Positions 25,161 to 37,274 of a stretch of DNA of 40,884 nt are shown one piece after another; the first letter of the stretch is position 1, and each line of letters opens with the position of its first letter. The notes under the pieces are model-generated. The model made no database searches, was not told the origin of the DNA, and saw nothing but the letters and a program-made list of their open reading frames with translations. The stretch covers positions 1 through 40,884 of the forward strand of contig JAEELM010000049.1 in NCBI GenBank assembly GCA_016282685.1, in the 5' to 3' direction. The DNA comes from Elusimicrobiaceae bacterium. GTDB lineage: Bacteria > Elusimicrobiota > Elusimicrobia > Elusimicrobiales > Elusimicrobiaceae. The position numbers and the translations under genes are program-made.

Positions 25161-25189
25161 ATTCTATAGAAAAAACCAATTAAAATCAA
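25161..25189 (-). promoter_or_regulatory. Promoter of the Cys-rich secreted protein gene
   Basis: On the minus strand TTGATT (25184-25189), 17 bases, TAGAAT (25161-25166). The start site would fall near 25154, giving a leader of about 47 bases. Confidence 0.5.
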
Positions 25190-25302
25190 GGGGGAATTTT
25201 TATTGTGTTTTCAGCGGCTCTGTATTCACCCAAAATACCAGGTGTGTGAAACCGTTTTTTTTTATAGAATAATAGAAACATATTGTAGGAAAGGGAGAGT
25301 GT

Positions 25303-27942
25303 ATGCACGTTAAAAAGGCCACACCGGTCAGGAAACAAGTACAAACTCAACAAGATTTGGAACTTCTCATTGCGCGGGTAAAAAAAGCGCAGCGCATTTT
25401 TGCCACTTACACACAACAACAAGTAGATAAAATTTTCCGTGCGGCAGCTATTGCGGCTGCGCAGCACCGCATTCCGTTGGCTAAAATAGCCGTAGAAGAA
25501 ACCGGCATGGGAATTATGGAAGACAAAGTAATTAAAAACCAATTTGCTTCCGAATATATCTACAACCAATATAAAGACACACGCACCTGCGGGGTATTGT
25601 CGGATGATGACGCTTTCGGCTACCGCCAAGTAGCCGAACCGATTGGAATTATCGCCGGTATCATTCCCACCACCAACCCTACTTCTACCGCCATTTTCAA
25701 AAGTTTACTTGCCCTGAAAACGCGCAACGGTATTATTTTTTCTCCCCACCCGCGAGCTAAAAAATGCACCATTGAAGCGGCACGTATTGTGCTAAATGCA
25801 GCCGTGGAAGCAGGCGCACCGAAAGAAATTATCGGTTGGATTGAAAACCCCACGTTGGAACTTTCCCATGCGCTCATGCACCACCCGGACATTAACCTTA
25901 TCTTAGCCACCGGCGGGCCGGGCATGGTAAAAGCAGCTTATTCGTCAGGCCGTCCGGCGTTGGGAGTGGGTGCCGGCAACACGCCGGTTGTAATCGATTC
26001 CACCGCAAATATCAAAATGGCCGTCAGCTCTGTTATCATGAGCAAAACGTTTGACAACGGTATGATTTGCGCCAGCGAACAGGCCGTTATTGTAGAAGAC
26101 GCTGTGTATGAAAAAGTCAAAGCGGAATTTATCTTGCGCGGTTGCCACTTTGTAACGGGAAAAGACCGCACCAAATTGGCAAACACCGTCGTAAAAGACA
26201 ACGTCTTAAACTCTGCCATTGTGGGCCAATCGGCGGAAGATATTGCCAAAATGGCACATATCAAAGTTCCCCCGCATACCAAAATTTTGATTGCCCCTTG
26301 CAAAGAAGTGAGTGACCACGAACCTTTCGCACGGGAAAAACTTTCCCCGGTATTAGCTTTTTACCGGGTTAAAAATTTCGCAGAGGCCGTAGCCCTGGCA
26401 CGTAAATTAATCTTATACGGAGGGGCCGGTCATACTTCCGTGCTCTACACGGATGAGGCCAACGAAGAACACATTGAGGCTTTTCAGGATATGCCCACTG
26501 CACGCACCTTAATCAATATGCCTTCCTCACAAGGTGCCATCGGCGACGTATACAACTTCAAACTTGCGCCGTCTTTGACGTTGGGTTGCGGCTCTTGGGG
26601 CGGCAACTCTGTCAGCGAAAATATCGGAGTGAAACACCTTATGAATGTAAAAGCAGTCGCACAACGCCGTGAAAATATGTACTGGTACAAAGTACCGCAA
26701 AAAATCTATTTCAAACGGGGCGCTTTGCAGCAAGCTATGGCAGAATTGCGCGATAAAAAACGCGCCTTCATCATTACCGATAAAACAATGGAACAACTCG
26801 GCCACGTGCGCACGGTGGCAGATGTATTGGAAGGGCTCAACATTAAACTGCGCGTATTTTCCGACGTTATCCCGGATCCGGACATTTCCAACGTGCACGC
26901 TGCTTTGGCAGTAGCCAATGTTTGGAAACCGGATTTGATTATTGCCCTGGGCGGCGGTTCCGCCATTGACGCCGGAAAAATGGTATGGCTGATGTATGAA
27001 AACCCCGATACCAGTTTTGAAGATATCGCCATGCGATTTATGGATATCCGCAAACGTATTTATGCGGCCGGGCCGCTGGGCAAAAAAGCCACCATGGTGG
27101 CCATCCCTACCACTTCGGGAACAGGGTCAGAGGTAACGCCGTTCACCATTATTACCGACGAAAAAACAAACACCAAATACGCCATTACCGACTATGAACT
27201 TACCCCCGATATGGCTATTATCGATCCGGAATTTGTACTGCACATGCCGCCTACGTTGACGGCTTATTCCGGCTTAGATGTACTTACGCATGCCATTGAA
27301 GCATATACTTCTGTTTTTTCCACCAACTTCACGGAAGGTCAAGCGCTGGAGGCTTTGCGCCTGGTTTTCAAATATCTGGAAAGCTCTTATAAAAACGGTG
27401 CCAAAGATATCAACGCACGGGAAAAAATGCACTATGCCGCCACCATTGCCGGTATGGCATTTGCCAATGCTTTCTTAGGGCTCTGCCACTCCATGGCGCA
27501 CAAATTAGGGGCAATGTATCACGTACCGCACGGATTGGCCAACGCCATGCTCCTTTCGTACGTAATTGATTTCAACGCTACCGACAAACCCACCAAACAG
27601 GGTTTATTCCCGCAATATAAATATCCGTTTGTCAAAGGCCGCTACGCCAAATTGGTGGATTATTTACTCAGCGACCACAAACTCAAAGACGATAAAGATG
27701 CCAAAGTGCAAAAGCTGATTTCCATGATAGAGCAGTTAAAGGGAAAATTAAATATTCCCAAATCTATCAAGGAATACGGCATTGCGGAAAAAGACTTCTT
27801 GGCCCATGTAGATAAACTGGCCGAAATGGCTTTTGACGACCAATGTACCGGCGGGAATGCACGCTATCCGCTCATCAGCGAAATCAAAGACTTATATTTA
27901 AAAGCTTACTATGGTAAACCCATTAAGCACAAAAAGAAATAA
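25303..27942 (+). CDS. adhE: Bifunctional acetaldehyde/alcohol dehydrogenase
   Basis: AdhE turns acetyl-CoA into ethanol, using two NADH. The 879 residues are full length. Residues 1-440 are the acylating aldehyde dehydrogenase, with GIIPTTNPTS near 118 and the catalytic Cys256 in GMICASEQ. Residues ~460-879 are the iron alcohol dehydrogenase, with GGGSAIDAGK as the nucleotide loop, DVLTHAIEAY and GLCHSMAHKLGAMYHVPHG carrying the iron-binding His residues. GGGAGA precedes the ATG. AdhE forms filaments (spirosomes). It marks a mixed-acid or ethanol fermenter and would reoxidise NADH from sugars, including GlcNAc. cysE follows 35 bases downstream. Confidence 0.97.
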   Translation: MHVKKATPVRKQVQTQQDLELLIARVKKAQRIFATYTQQQVDKIFRAAAIAAAQHRIPLAKIAVEETGMGIMEDKVIKNQFASEYIYNQYKDTRTCGVLSDDDAFGYRQVAEPIGIIAGIIPTTNPTSTAIFKSLLALKTRNGIIFSPHPRAKKCTIEAARIVLNAAVEAGAPKEIIGWIENPTLELSHALMHHPDINLILATGGPGMVKAAYSSGRPALGVGAGNTPVVIDSTANIKMAVSSVIMSKTFDNGMICASEQAVIVEDAVYEKVKAEFILRGCHFVTGKDRTKLANTVVKDNVLNSAIVGQSAEDIAKMAHIKVPPHTKILIAPCKEVSDHEPFAREKLSPVLAFYRVKNFAEAVALARKLILYGGAGHTSVLYTDEANEEHIEAFQDMPTARTLINMPSSQGAIGDVYNFKLAPSLTLGCGSWGGNSVSENIGVKHLMNVKAVAQRRENMYWYKVPQKIYFKRGALQQAMAELRDKKRAFIITDKTMEQLGHVRTVADVLEGLNIKLRVFSDVIPDPDISNVHAALAVANVWKPDLIIALGGGSAIDAGKMVWLMYENPDTSFEDIAMRFMDIRKRIYAAGPLGKKATMVAIPTTSGTGSEVTPFTIITDEKTNTKYAITDYELTPDMAIIDPEFVLHMPPTLTAYSGLDVLTHAIEAYTSVFSTNFTEGQALEALRLVFKYLESSYKNGAKDINAREKMHYAATIAGMAFANAFLGLCHSMAHKLGAMYHVPHGLANAMLLSYVIDFNATDKPTKQGLFPQYKYPFVKGRYAKLVDYLLSDHKLKDDKDAKVQKLISMIEQLKGKLNIPKSIKEYGIAEKDFLAHVDKLAEMAFDDQCTGGNARYPLISEIKDLYLKAYYGKPIKHKKK

Positions 27943-27977
27943 AAGGATATCTTTTATAAAACAAGACATACACCCTT

Positions 27978-28610
27978 ATGTTTAACCGTATTAAAGAAGA
28001 TATTTGCAACATTTACGAAAACGACCCGGCCGCCAAAAATGTATTGGAAATTATTTTTTGCTATCCGGGTTTACAGGCGTTACTAATGCACCGCGTCAGC
28101 CACAAATTATTGAGCTGGCATATTCCGTTTGTACCGCGTTTTTTATCGTACCTGACGCGCATTTTCACCGGTATTGATATTCATCCCGGGGCACAAATCG
28201 GCCGTCGGTGTTTTATTGACCACGGCACCGGAATTGTAATCGGGGAAACATCTGTTATCGGGCACGACGTGCTAATCTACCAGCAAGTCACGCTGGGCGG
28301 TACCGGCAAAATCAAAGGCAAACGCCACCCCACGGTAGGCAATCACGTTATTTTAGGGGCCGGCGCAAAAGTGCTGGGCAACATTACCATTGGCGACTAT
28401 GTCCGCATTGGGGCAGGATCGGTAGTGGTGAGTGATGTGCCCTCTAATTGTACCGTCGTAGGTGTACCGGGGCGTATCGTGCGCCAAGCCGTTACCAAAG
28501 ATGGTGTTCTGCAACACAACCGCATTCCGGATCCGGTGGAAAGCGAACTGGAAAAATTGCAGAAAGAAATTTCACAGTTAAAAGAAGAAGTAACTGCACT
28601 GAAAAAATAA
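27978..28610 (+). CDS. cysE: Serine O-acetyltransferase
   Basis: Makes O-acetylserine for CysK. 210 residues: an N-terminal helical part (ENDPAAKNVLEIIFCYPGLQ), then a left-handed beta-helix of hexapeptide repeats (DIHPGAQIGRRCFIDHGTGI, VIGHDVLIYQQVTLGGTGK, GAGAKVLGNITIGDYVRIG). The catalytic His is in DHGTG. The last ~25 residues (ESELEKLQKEISQLKEEV) form a coiled coil in place of the usual short tail ending in Ile that plugs CysK, so complex formation may differ. No Shine-Dalgarno sequence is visible. It follows adhE closely and ends in a strong terminator. Confidence 0.93.
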   Translation: MFNRIKEDICNIYENDPAAKNVLEIIFCYPGLQALLMHRVSHKLLSWHIPFVPRFLSYLTRIFTGIDIHPGAQIGRRCFIDHGTGIVIGETSVIGHDVLIYQQVTLGGTGKIKGKRHPTVGNHVILGAGAKVLGNITIGDYVRIGAGSVVVSDVPSNCTVVGVPGRIVRQAVTKDGVLQHNRIPDPVESELEKLQKEISQLKEEVTALKK

Positions 28611-28621
28611 TACTGCATTTT

Positions 28622-28659
28622 ACATACAAAAGGCCCGCTTTTGCGGGCCTTTTGTATGT
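28622..28659. terminator. Bidirectional terminator between cysE and nagB
   Basis: Perfect 17-bp stem with a TTTT loop, GC core AGGCCCGC and A/T-rich outer part. It stops both convergent operons. Confidence 0.93.
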
Positions 28660-28671
28660 CTTGCATGCCAA

Positions 28672-29484
28672 TCAAATTTCTAATGTCCATGTATCCTGTT
28701 GCGGATTTTTACTTTGCAGCTCCCGCAGTTTTTCCTTCGTAGCTGCGCTTAAATCTTGGCAGGCCCCTTCATCTACCAAAACAGCCGCATTGGGGTGATT
28801 GCGCAAGGCGGTAATCGGGCAATCTTGGGTGGGCGGTTCTTCCAGCAACCGGCGCATAGCCTGGGCTTTTTTCTCCCCTTTCACCAAAATGAGCACTTCT
28901 TTCGCATCCGTTACCGTACCGATTCCCACCGTCAAAGCTTCGGTAGGAACTTTGGATAAATCATTTTCAAAAAACCGTGCATTGGCTTCAATGGTACTTT
29001 GCGTCAGCGCCACCCGGTGCGTACGGGAAGTGAACGGCGTGCCCGGCTCGTTAAAGGCCAGGTGTCCGTTCCGGCCCACTCCGCCTAAAAATAATTCAAT
29101 CCCCCCGCTGTGGGCAATGGCACTTTCATACGCTTGGCATTCGCCGTCTAAATTAGCGGCATTTCCATTAAGAATGTGTACGTTTTTAGGATCAATATCC
29201 ACATGATCAAACAAATGGCGGTGCATATAGGAATAGTAACTTTCCGGGTGGGTTTTAGCCAGTCCCACATACTCGTCCATATTAAAGGTAACTACTTGCT
29301 TGAAACTTACCCGGCCCTCCCGGCTGGCCGCACACAACGAAGCATACATATCCACCACCGTTCCGCCGGTAGGCAAACCTAATACAAATTTTTTTGTTGA
29401 CGTAGGGGAAAAGCCGTTTATTCTCTTAACGATATAATCGGCAGCCCATTGTCCTAAATTTTGACGGGTTAAAATAAACCGCAT
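28672..29484 (-). CDS. nagB: Glucosamine-6-phosphate deaminase
   Basis: Converts GlcN-6-P to fructose-6-phosphate and ammonia, the last step of GlcNAc use. 270 residues: LGLPTGGTVVDMY near residue 36 (phosphate loop), FNMDEYVGL with the catalytic Asp, and GGVGRNGHLAFNEPG with the ring-opening Asn-Gly-His and Glu. The Asn replaces the Asp of E. coli NagB but is normal in other NagB lineages, so the enzyme should be active. The start lies one base after the nagE stop, so the genes are translationally coupled. It is the last gene of the ptsI-nagE-nagB operon; nagA is elsewhere (15213). Confidence 0.95.
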   Translation of the reverse strand: MRFILTRQNLGQWAADYIVKRINGFSPTSTKKFVLGLPTGGTVVDMYASLCAASREGRVSFKQVVTFNMDEYVGLAKTHPESYYSYMHRHLFDHVDIDPKNVHILNGNAANLDGECQAYESAIAHSGGIELFLGGVGRNGHLAFNEPGTPFTSRTHRVALTQSTIEANARFFENDLSKVPTEALTVGIGTVTDAKEVLILVKGEKKAQAMRRLLEEPPTQDCPITALRNHPNAAVLVDEGACQDLSAATKEKLRELQSKNPQQDTWTLEI

Positions 29485-29485
29485 A

Positions 29486-33438
<3,953 letters not shown>

Positions 33439-33467
33439 AAACAACTCCTTTAAGAGAAGATATCTCT

Positions 33468-33495
33468 ATTATAACTTTTTTAAGCATTTTGGCAA
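33468..33495 (-). promoter_or_regulatory. Promoter of ptsI-nagE-nagB
   Basis: On the minus strand TTGCCA (33490-33495), 16 bases, TATAAT (33468-33473). The start site would be near 33461, giving a leader of about 23 bases with AAGGAG in it. No cre-like or clear operator palindrome is visible. Confidence 0.65.
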
Positions 33496-33502
33496 GAGGG
33501 CT

Positions 33503-33530
33503 TTGCATCTTGTGCCGAATTATTTATAAT
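33503..33530 (+). promoter_or_regulatory. Promoter of the membrane-protein trio
   Basis: TTGCAT (33503-33508), 16 bases, TATAAT (33525-33530), then GAGGG before the ATG at 33559. It is back to back with the ptsI promoter; their -35 boxes are only 7 bases apart. Confidence 0.6.
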
Positions 33531-33558
33531 ACCGGGTGAGCATTTTTTGTGAGGGAAA

Positions 33559-34383
33559 ATGAAAATTAAAATCAAAGACCCGAAATTAGAAGTAAAACGG
33601 TGGGACAGATTGGCGTTGCACATCGGGTTGACCATGGCGGCATTTTGGATCATCCCATGGTTGCCTGTATTTTCCGAGAGAAACTCTCCCGCTCAATTAC
33701 TTTTCTTCATCTTTATGGTCATAGCTGTCATTGCCGTTCCTTATCTTTCCTACCGCGCGTACCGAATAGCCAAATACCGCCGCGAAACAGACCCGGTTAC
33801 AGTGCTCGATTTTCAGCCCGATGCGGTTCTTTTGCAAAACAGCCAAAAACGGCTACTCCCTTATAAAGAAACTACGCTTAAATTAATCATTCACATTGGA
33901 GAAGTTCCCGAAGGCAAGACGTATCAAGTAGGAGTCCACCACGTTTCTTTCCTTTTTCAAATCGACGATACTCAGCTGTGCGTAGAGCATTTGGTCACTC
34001 TTAAAGAATTGTTCCCCATTTTGGAACAACTGCGCCGTTTTACAAACGCCGCGTATCGGTTCCAACTGGATACTTCCTGGGTGGGTGCAAAGGAATATCA
34101 AAAATCACTCGAAGAACTCGTCGAAGATCATCTGCGTTATGGAATGCATCTGCCTTTAAAAGACGAGGTAACCGTGGGCGCAGAATGGACAGTCCTAGCG
34201 ATGGGCGGCGTGCTGATTTTATCCATGTGCCTCGTAAAAACTACCGGCGTACAATTTGAGCATCCTAAATGGTTATTCCTTTTGGGATGTGGCGTGGTAA
34301 TTGTAATGGAAGCAGGAATAAAATTGGTACTGTTTTATTGCGCCAAACGCAAACGCAACAAACTCCGAGCAAAAAAACGATAA
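33559..34383 (+). CDS. Paralogous membrane protein 1 of 3, unknown family
   Basis: 274 residues. Two N-terminal membrane segments (about 18-40 and 52-72), a soluble core (about 78-205) and two C-terminal membrane segments, then a very basic tail (KRKRNKLRAKKR). The core holds LDFQPDAVLLQ, LLPYKETTLKLIIHI, ELFPILEQLRRFTNAAYRF and YGMHLPL, all shared with the next two genes. Strand-rich spacing followed by one helix recalls bacterial PH-like (YcxB/DUF304) membrane proteins, but I cannot confirm this. By charge the core and tail should be cytoplasmic. GAGGG precedes the ATG. It is the most divergent of the three. Confidence 0.75.
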   Translation: MKIKIKDPKLEVKRWDRLALHIGLTMAAFWIIPWLPVFSERNSPAQLLFFIFMVIAVIAVPYLSYRAYRIAKYRRETDPVTVLDFQPDAVLLQNSQKRLLPYKETTLKLIIHIGEVPEGKTYQVGVHHVSFLFQIDDTQLCVEHLVTLKELFPILEQLRRFTNAAYRFQLDTSWVGAKEYQKSLEELVEDHLRYGMHLPLKDEVTVGAEWTVLAMGGVLILSMCLVKTTGVQFEHPKWLFLLGCGVVIVMEAGIKLVLFYCAKRKRNKLRAKKR

Positions 34384-34422
34384 TTCTGTTATAACCTTTG
34401 AAATCTTGTTGCGTTTTTCTTC

Positions 34423-34445
34423 ACACAAAATACTTTTTTTTGTGT
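34423..34445. repeat. AT-rich inverted repeat between paralogs 1 and 2
   Basis: ACACAAAA (34423-34430) and TTTTGTGT (34438-34445) with a 7-base loop lie just ahead of the start at 34458. The low GC makes a terminator doubtful; it may weaken read-through. Confidence 0.35.
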
Positions 34446-34457
34446 AAAATAGGACTT

Positions 34458-35102
34458 ATGAAAATTAAAATTAAAACTCCGTTTTCTTGGTCCGATCTTT
34501 TGGGAGGTTCTCAACCCCAAATTGCACAATCGTTGGATTTCCAACCGGCAGACGTCATCTTGCAAGGCCCGCAACCCCTTGCGTTGCCCTACAACCAAAC
34601 AGGGTTTCATCTTATCATACATATAGATCGCGTCCGACAAGGTAAAAACCGCCACGTTACCAAAGTAGTACAGCTAACGTTTGAGTTTAACGAAAACGGC
34701 CAAATATACTCGTTAGAGCATGCCTGTACAATAGAAGATATTTTTCCGTTGTTAGACTATGCGGACCGCTTTGCCGGTTTTTCTTATTCCTTTCAACGGC
34801 ATACTTCTCACTGGGATACGGACAACTACCAACAGTTTGTAAAACAGCAAATCAGAAATCACCAACTCTATGGTATCCACCTGCCTTTTAGCGAGCGACA
34901 GGCACTGAGTACTTGGTTCTCGATGTTCCTGTTTGGGTTCATGTCTTTTTGTCTTATTCATTTTTCACATATAAACCAAAAAGGTGGTGGATACATACTG
35001 ATAATGCTCGGCATTGCAATGGCCATAGCGGCCTTGGCTTGCGGGTGGTCTTTATGGCGTTACTACCGCATCAAAAACCAACTGTCTCAACTGGAAAAAT
35101 AA
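34458..35102 (+). CDS. Paralogous membrane protein 2 of 3, unknown family
   Basis: 214 residues. It opens with MKIKIKTP, like paralog 1 (MKIKIKDP), but lacks the N-terminal membrane pair. Core motifs LDFQPADVILQGPQPLALPY, LIIHI, DIFPLLDYADRFAGFSYSF and YGIHLPF match its neighbours. Two membrane segments follow and the chain ends RYYRIKNQLSQLEK, nearly the same as paralog 3. ATG 34458 is preferred over 34398 because it matches paralog 1, has AGGA in front and leaves the inverted repeat outside the gene. It is a minimal version of the family: soluble core plus a membrane hairpin. Confidence 0.72.
   Translation: MKIKIKTPFSWSDLLGGSQPQIAQSLDFQPADVILQGPQPLALPYNQTGFHLIIHIDRVRQGKNRHVTKVVQLTFEFNENGQIYSLEHACTIEDIFPLLDYADRFAGFSYSFQRHTSHWDTDNYQQFVKQQIRNHQLYGIHLPFSERQALSTWFSMFLFGFMSFCLIHFSHINQKGGGYILIMLGIAMAIAALACGWSLWRYYRIKNQLSQLEK
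35053..35101 (+). repeat. 49-bp near-identical 3' end, copy 1
   Basis: 47 of 49 bases equal 36157-36205, covering the last 16 codons of paralogs 2 and 3 up to the stop codon. This is much closer than the rest of the two genes and suggests recent duplication or gene conversion. Confidence 0.85.
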
Positions 35103-35114
35103 TTTTTTCATACC

Positions 35115-36206
35115 ATGGAATACAAACTTAAACCGGCAATAAGCAAATATAAATTCTTCGGCATTAAATTGGACAAACAACAATTGTTCTGCCTGTTTCT
35201 TTGCGCCGTGCTTGTGGTACTGTTCATTCAGACTTACCGCATAACCGGCAGTTGGTGGGGACCCCTGTATTTGTGGTGCAAAGAGATGCAGCTGGCATGG
35301 CACGAAGGCGCGTTGCTCGGATCCTTTGGCATTTTTCTCCTTGGGTTAGGCGCATTATTTTTTATTGGGGGAAACATTTACAATGCTACAATGTGGAGAA
35401 CCATTCCTTTGGATGAGGAAAATAAATTTGAATCCATCAATTTCCAACCGGCAACCTTCATTTTACAAGGCCCAAAACCCGTGGTGCTTCCGTACGATCA
35501 AACTGTAATGCGCTTACTCATTTATATCACGAAACAAAAAACAGATGATATCTTTGTTAAAAAAGTGTCCATGTTATCATTGTGTTTTATACATCAAAAA
35601 GATGTCTACATTTGCAATAATTTCTGTGGAGAGAATGGAATTTTTCCGCTGTTGGAGTATGTTGACCGCTTTGCTTCGTTCTCTTACGAATTTAACGACA
35701 CTTCTTTCCCCAAAAATAAAAAAATAATGCCCCAAGGGCATGCCCATTTATTTCAAGATCGGCCCAGCAATATCCAAGACGTGCAGTATTACGCAACCCT
35801 TTTACAAAATCATCCGACAGAAAACGGCTCCATTCAAGAGTCTTCTTCTCCTACGCCAATACAGCCGGTACCCCGTTTGCTAAATAATCGTTCCAAAACC
35901 GACCGCCATTTGGTAGGTTACCAAAATTTTGTAAAGGAACAAATCCGAAAACATCTGCAAACCCTTTCTCCGAAGCCGTCTCTCTCTTCGCTTGAAGTAG
36001 TGGATTATTGGACACTTCTAATCTGCGGAACGATATTTGTAGGTTATGCGCTGTATCATCTTATTTTCACAGCCCCGCATGAGTTTCTAATGTGGATCTT
36101 TTTTCTCCCCATTACCTTATTTATGTGTGCCATAATAGTACACAGAGCCATTAAACTATGGCATTACTACCGCATCAAAAACCAACTGTCCCAACTGGAA
36201 AAATAG
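35115..36206 (+). CDS. Paralogous membrane protein 3 of 3, unknown family
   Basis: 363 residues, the largest member. Two N-terminal membrane segments (about 19-37 and 58-84), then the core (INFQPATFILQGPKPVVLPY, GIFPLLEYVDRFASFSYEF). A Ser/Pro/Asn-rich insert of about 70 residues (near 205-270) precedes YQNFVKEQIRKH, which aligns with YQQFVKQQIRNH in paralog 2. Two further membrane segments and the shared end HYYRIKNQLSQLEK close it. No Shine-Dalgarno sequence is seen, and the start is 12 bases after the paralog 2 stop, so it may depend on coupled translation. No function is recognised. The Bat cluster begins 70 bases later with its own ribosome site. Confidence 0.72.
   Translation: MEYKLKPAISKYKFFGIKLDKQQLFCLFLCAVLVVLFIQTYRITGSWWGPLYLWCKEMQLAWHEGALLGSFGIFLLGLGALFFIGGNIYNATMWRTIPLDEENKFESINFQPATFILQGPKPVVLPYDQTVMRLLIYITKQKTDDIFVKKVSMLSLCFIHQKDVYICNNFCGENGIFPLLEYVDRFASFSYEFNDTSFPKNKKIMPQGHAHLFQDRPSNIQDVQYYATLLQNHPTENGSIQESSSPTPIQPVPRLLNNRSKTDRHLVGYQNFVKEQIRKHLQTLSPKPSLSSLEVVDYWTLLICGTIFVGYALYHLIFTAPHEFLMWIFFLPITLFMCAIIVHRAIKLWHYYRIKNQLSQLEK
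36157..36205 (+). repeat. 49-bp near-identical 3' end, copy 2
   Basis: Partner of 35053-35101, with two base differences. Recombination between them would fuse or delete paralog 3. Confidence 0.85.
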
Positions 36207-36241
36207 TCTTTTTTCCTCTTCCAAAAAAAGTCCAATTTATC

Positions 36242-36247
36242 TATAAT
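36242..36247 (+). promoter_or_regulatory. -10 box of the moxR-bat cluster
   Basis: Perfect TATAAT 29 bases before the chosen moxR start, followed by a strong GGAAGGGGG ribosome site. The -35 region (near 36219) is poor. Confidence 0.4.
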
Positions 36248-36276
36248 GTAGAAAAATCAGGGAAGGGGGTTTGGAT

Positions 36277-37260
36277 ATGGATATCTCTACCATTAACCAA
36301 CAAGTACAAAAAGAAAGTTTATTTTTACAAGATTTGAAACGTGAAATCAGCAAAGTAATCGTAGGGCAGGAAGCTCTTTTGGAAAAAATGCTGGTGGCCT
36401 TATTGGCCGACGGGCACGTACTCATTGAAGGGGTGCCGGGATTGGCCAAAACATTAGCCGTTAAAACTTTGGCGCAAGCCATTCACGGTGCTTTTCAACG
36501 CATTCAATTTACCCCGGATTTATTACCGGCCGATATTACCGGTACGCTGATTTTTAACCCCAAAGACGGTTTATTTTACCCCAAACGCGGGCCGATATTT
36601 GCCAACTTCGTATTGGCCGACGAAATCAACCGCTCCCCTGCCAAAGTGCAAAGTGCTCTTTTAGAGGCCATGCAAGAACGCCAAGTAACAATCGGTGAGA
36701 AAACCTACCCGCTCCCCGCTCCTTTTATGGTACTGGCTACCCAAAACCCGGTGGAGCAAGAAGGTACCTATCCGTTGCCAGAAGCCCAAGTGGACCGCTT
36801 TATGCTCAAGGTATTGGTTACCTATCCCACCAAAGAAGAAGAAAAACAAATTTTGGAGCGTATGTCCGCCCACCAAAAAATCGAAATCAATTCTCAAGTC
36901 ACGCCGGAAATGTTGTTGCGTGCCCGCCAAGTGACCGACGCTATCTATGTAGATGATAAAATCAAAACTTATATCGTCAACTTAGTGTTTGCCACCCGCG
37001 ATCCGAAAGCCGCAGGACTGGAAAAATTAGCTTCGTTTATCGCTTACGGTGCCAGCCCGCGTGCCACCATTTTCCTCACACAAGCCGCCAAGGCTTATGC
37101 ATTTTTGAACGGGCGTGGTTACGTCACCCCCGAAGATATCAAAGCCATCGGGTTAGATGTATTGCGCCACCGTGTGCTTTTGTCGTACGAAGCCGAAGCA
37201 GAAAATGTAACGTCGGACCAAATTGTTAAACAAATTTTTGATACGGTAGATGTACCGTAG
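36277..37260 (+). CDS. moxR: MoxR-family AAA+ ATPase
   Basis: 327-residue AAA+ chaperone-like ATPase acting with VWA proteins. Walker A is GVPGLAKT (residues 52-59) and Walker B VLADEINR near 110; NRSPAKVQSALLEAMQERQV and LATQNPVEQEGTYPLPEAQ are the hallmark MoxR stretches (sensor 1 Asn). The C-terminal lid domain is complete. ATG 36277 lies seven bases after GGAAGGGGG; the TTG at 36271 is too close to it. The DUF58 gene follows at once, then BatD-like, BatA and BatB proteins, which defines a Bat operon linked to envelope stress or aerotolerance in Bacteroidota and spirochaetes. Confidence 0.93.
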   Translation: MDISTINQQVQKESLFLQDLKREISKVIVGQEALLEKMLVALLADGHVLIEGVPGLAKTLAVKTLAQAIHGAFQRIQFTPDLLPADITGTLIFNPKDGLFYPKRGPIFANFVLADEINRSPAKVQSALLEAMQERQVTIGEKTYPLPAPFMVLATQNPVEQEGTYPLPEAQVDRFMLKVLVTYPTKEEEKQILERMSAHQKIEINSQVTPEMLLRARQVTDAIYVDDKIKTYIVNLVFATRDPKAAGLEKLASFIAYGASPRATIFLTQAAKAYAFLNGRGYVTPEDIKAIGLDVLRHRVLLSYEAEAENVTSDQIVKQIFDTVDVP

Positions 37261-37274
37261 TGCCGGAGGGCCGC

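Noticed and set aside
25186-25629. 147-codon minus-strand frame
   Set aside because: Mostly antisense to the start of adhE, with composition typical of a shadow frame and no ribosome site.
28672-29484. Loss of a catalytic Asp in NagB (GRNGH instead of GNDGH)
   Set aside because: Asn at this place is normal in NagB of many bacteria, so it is lineage variation, not inactivation.
34423-34445. Terminator between membrane paralogs 1 and 2
   Set aside because: The stem is almost only A/T apart from two GC pairs and has no separate T-run; kept only as an inverted repeat.
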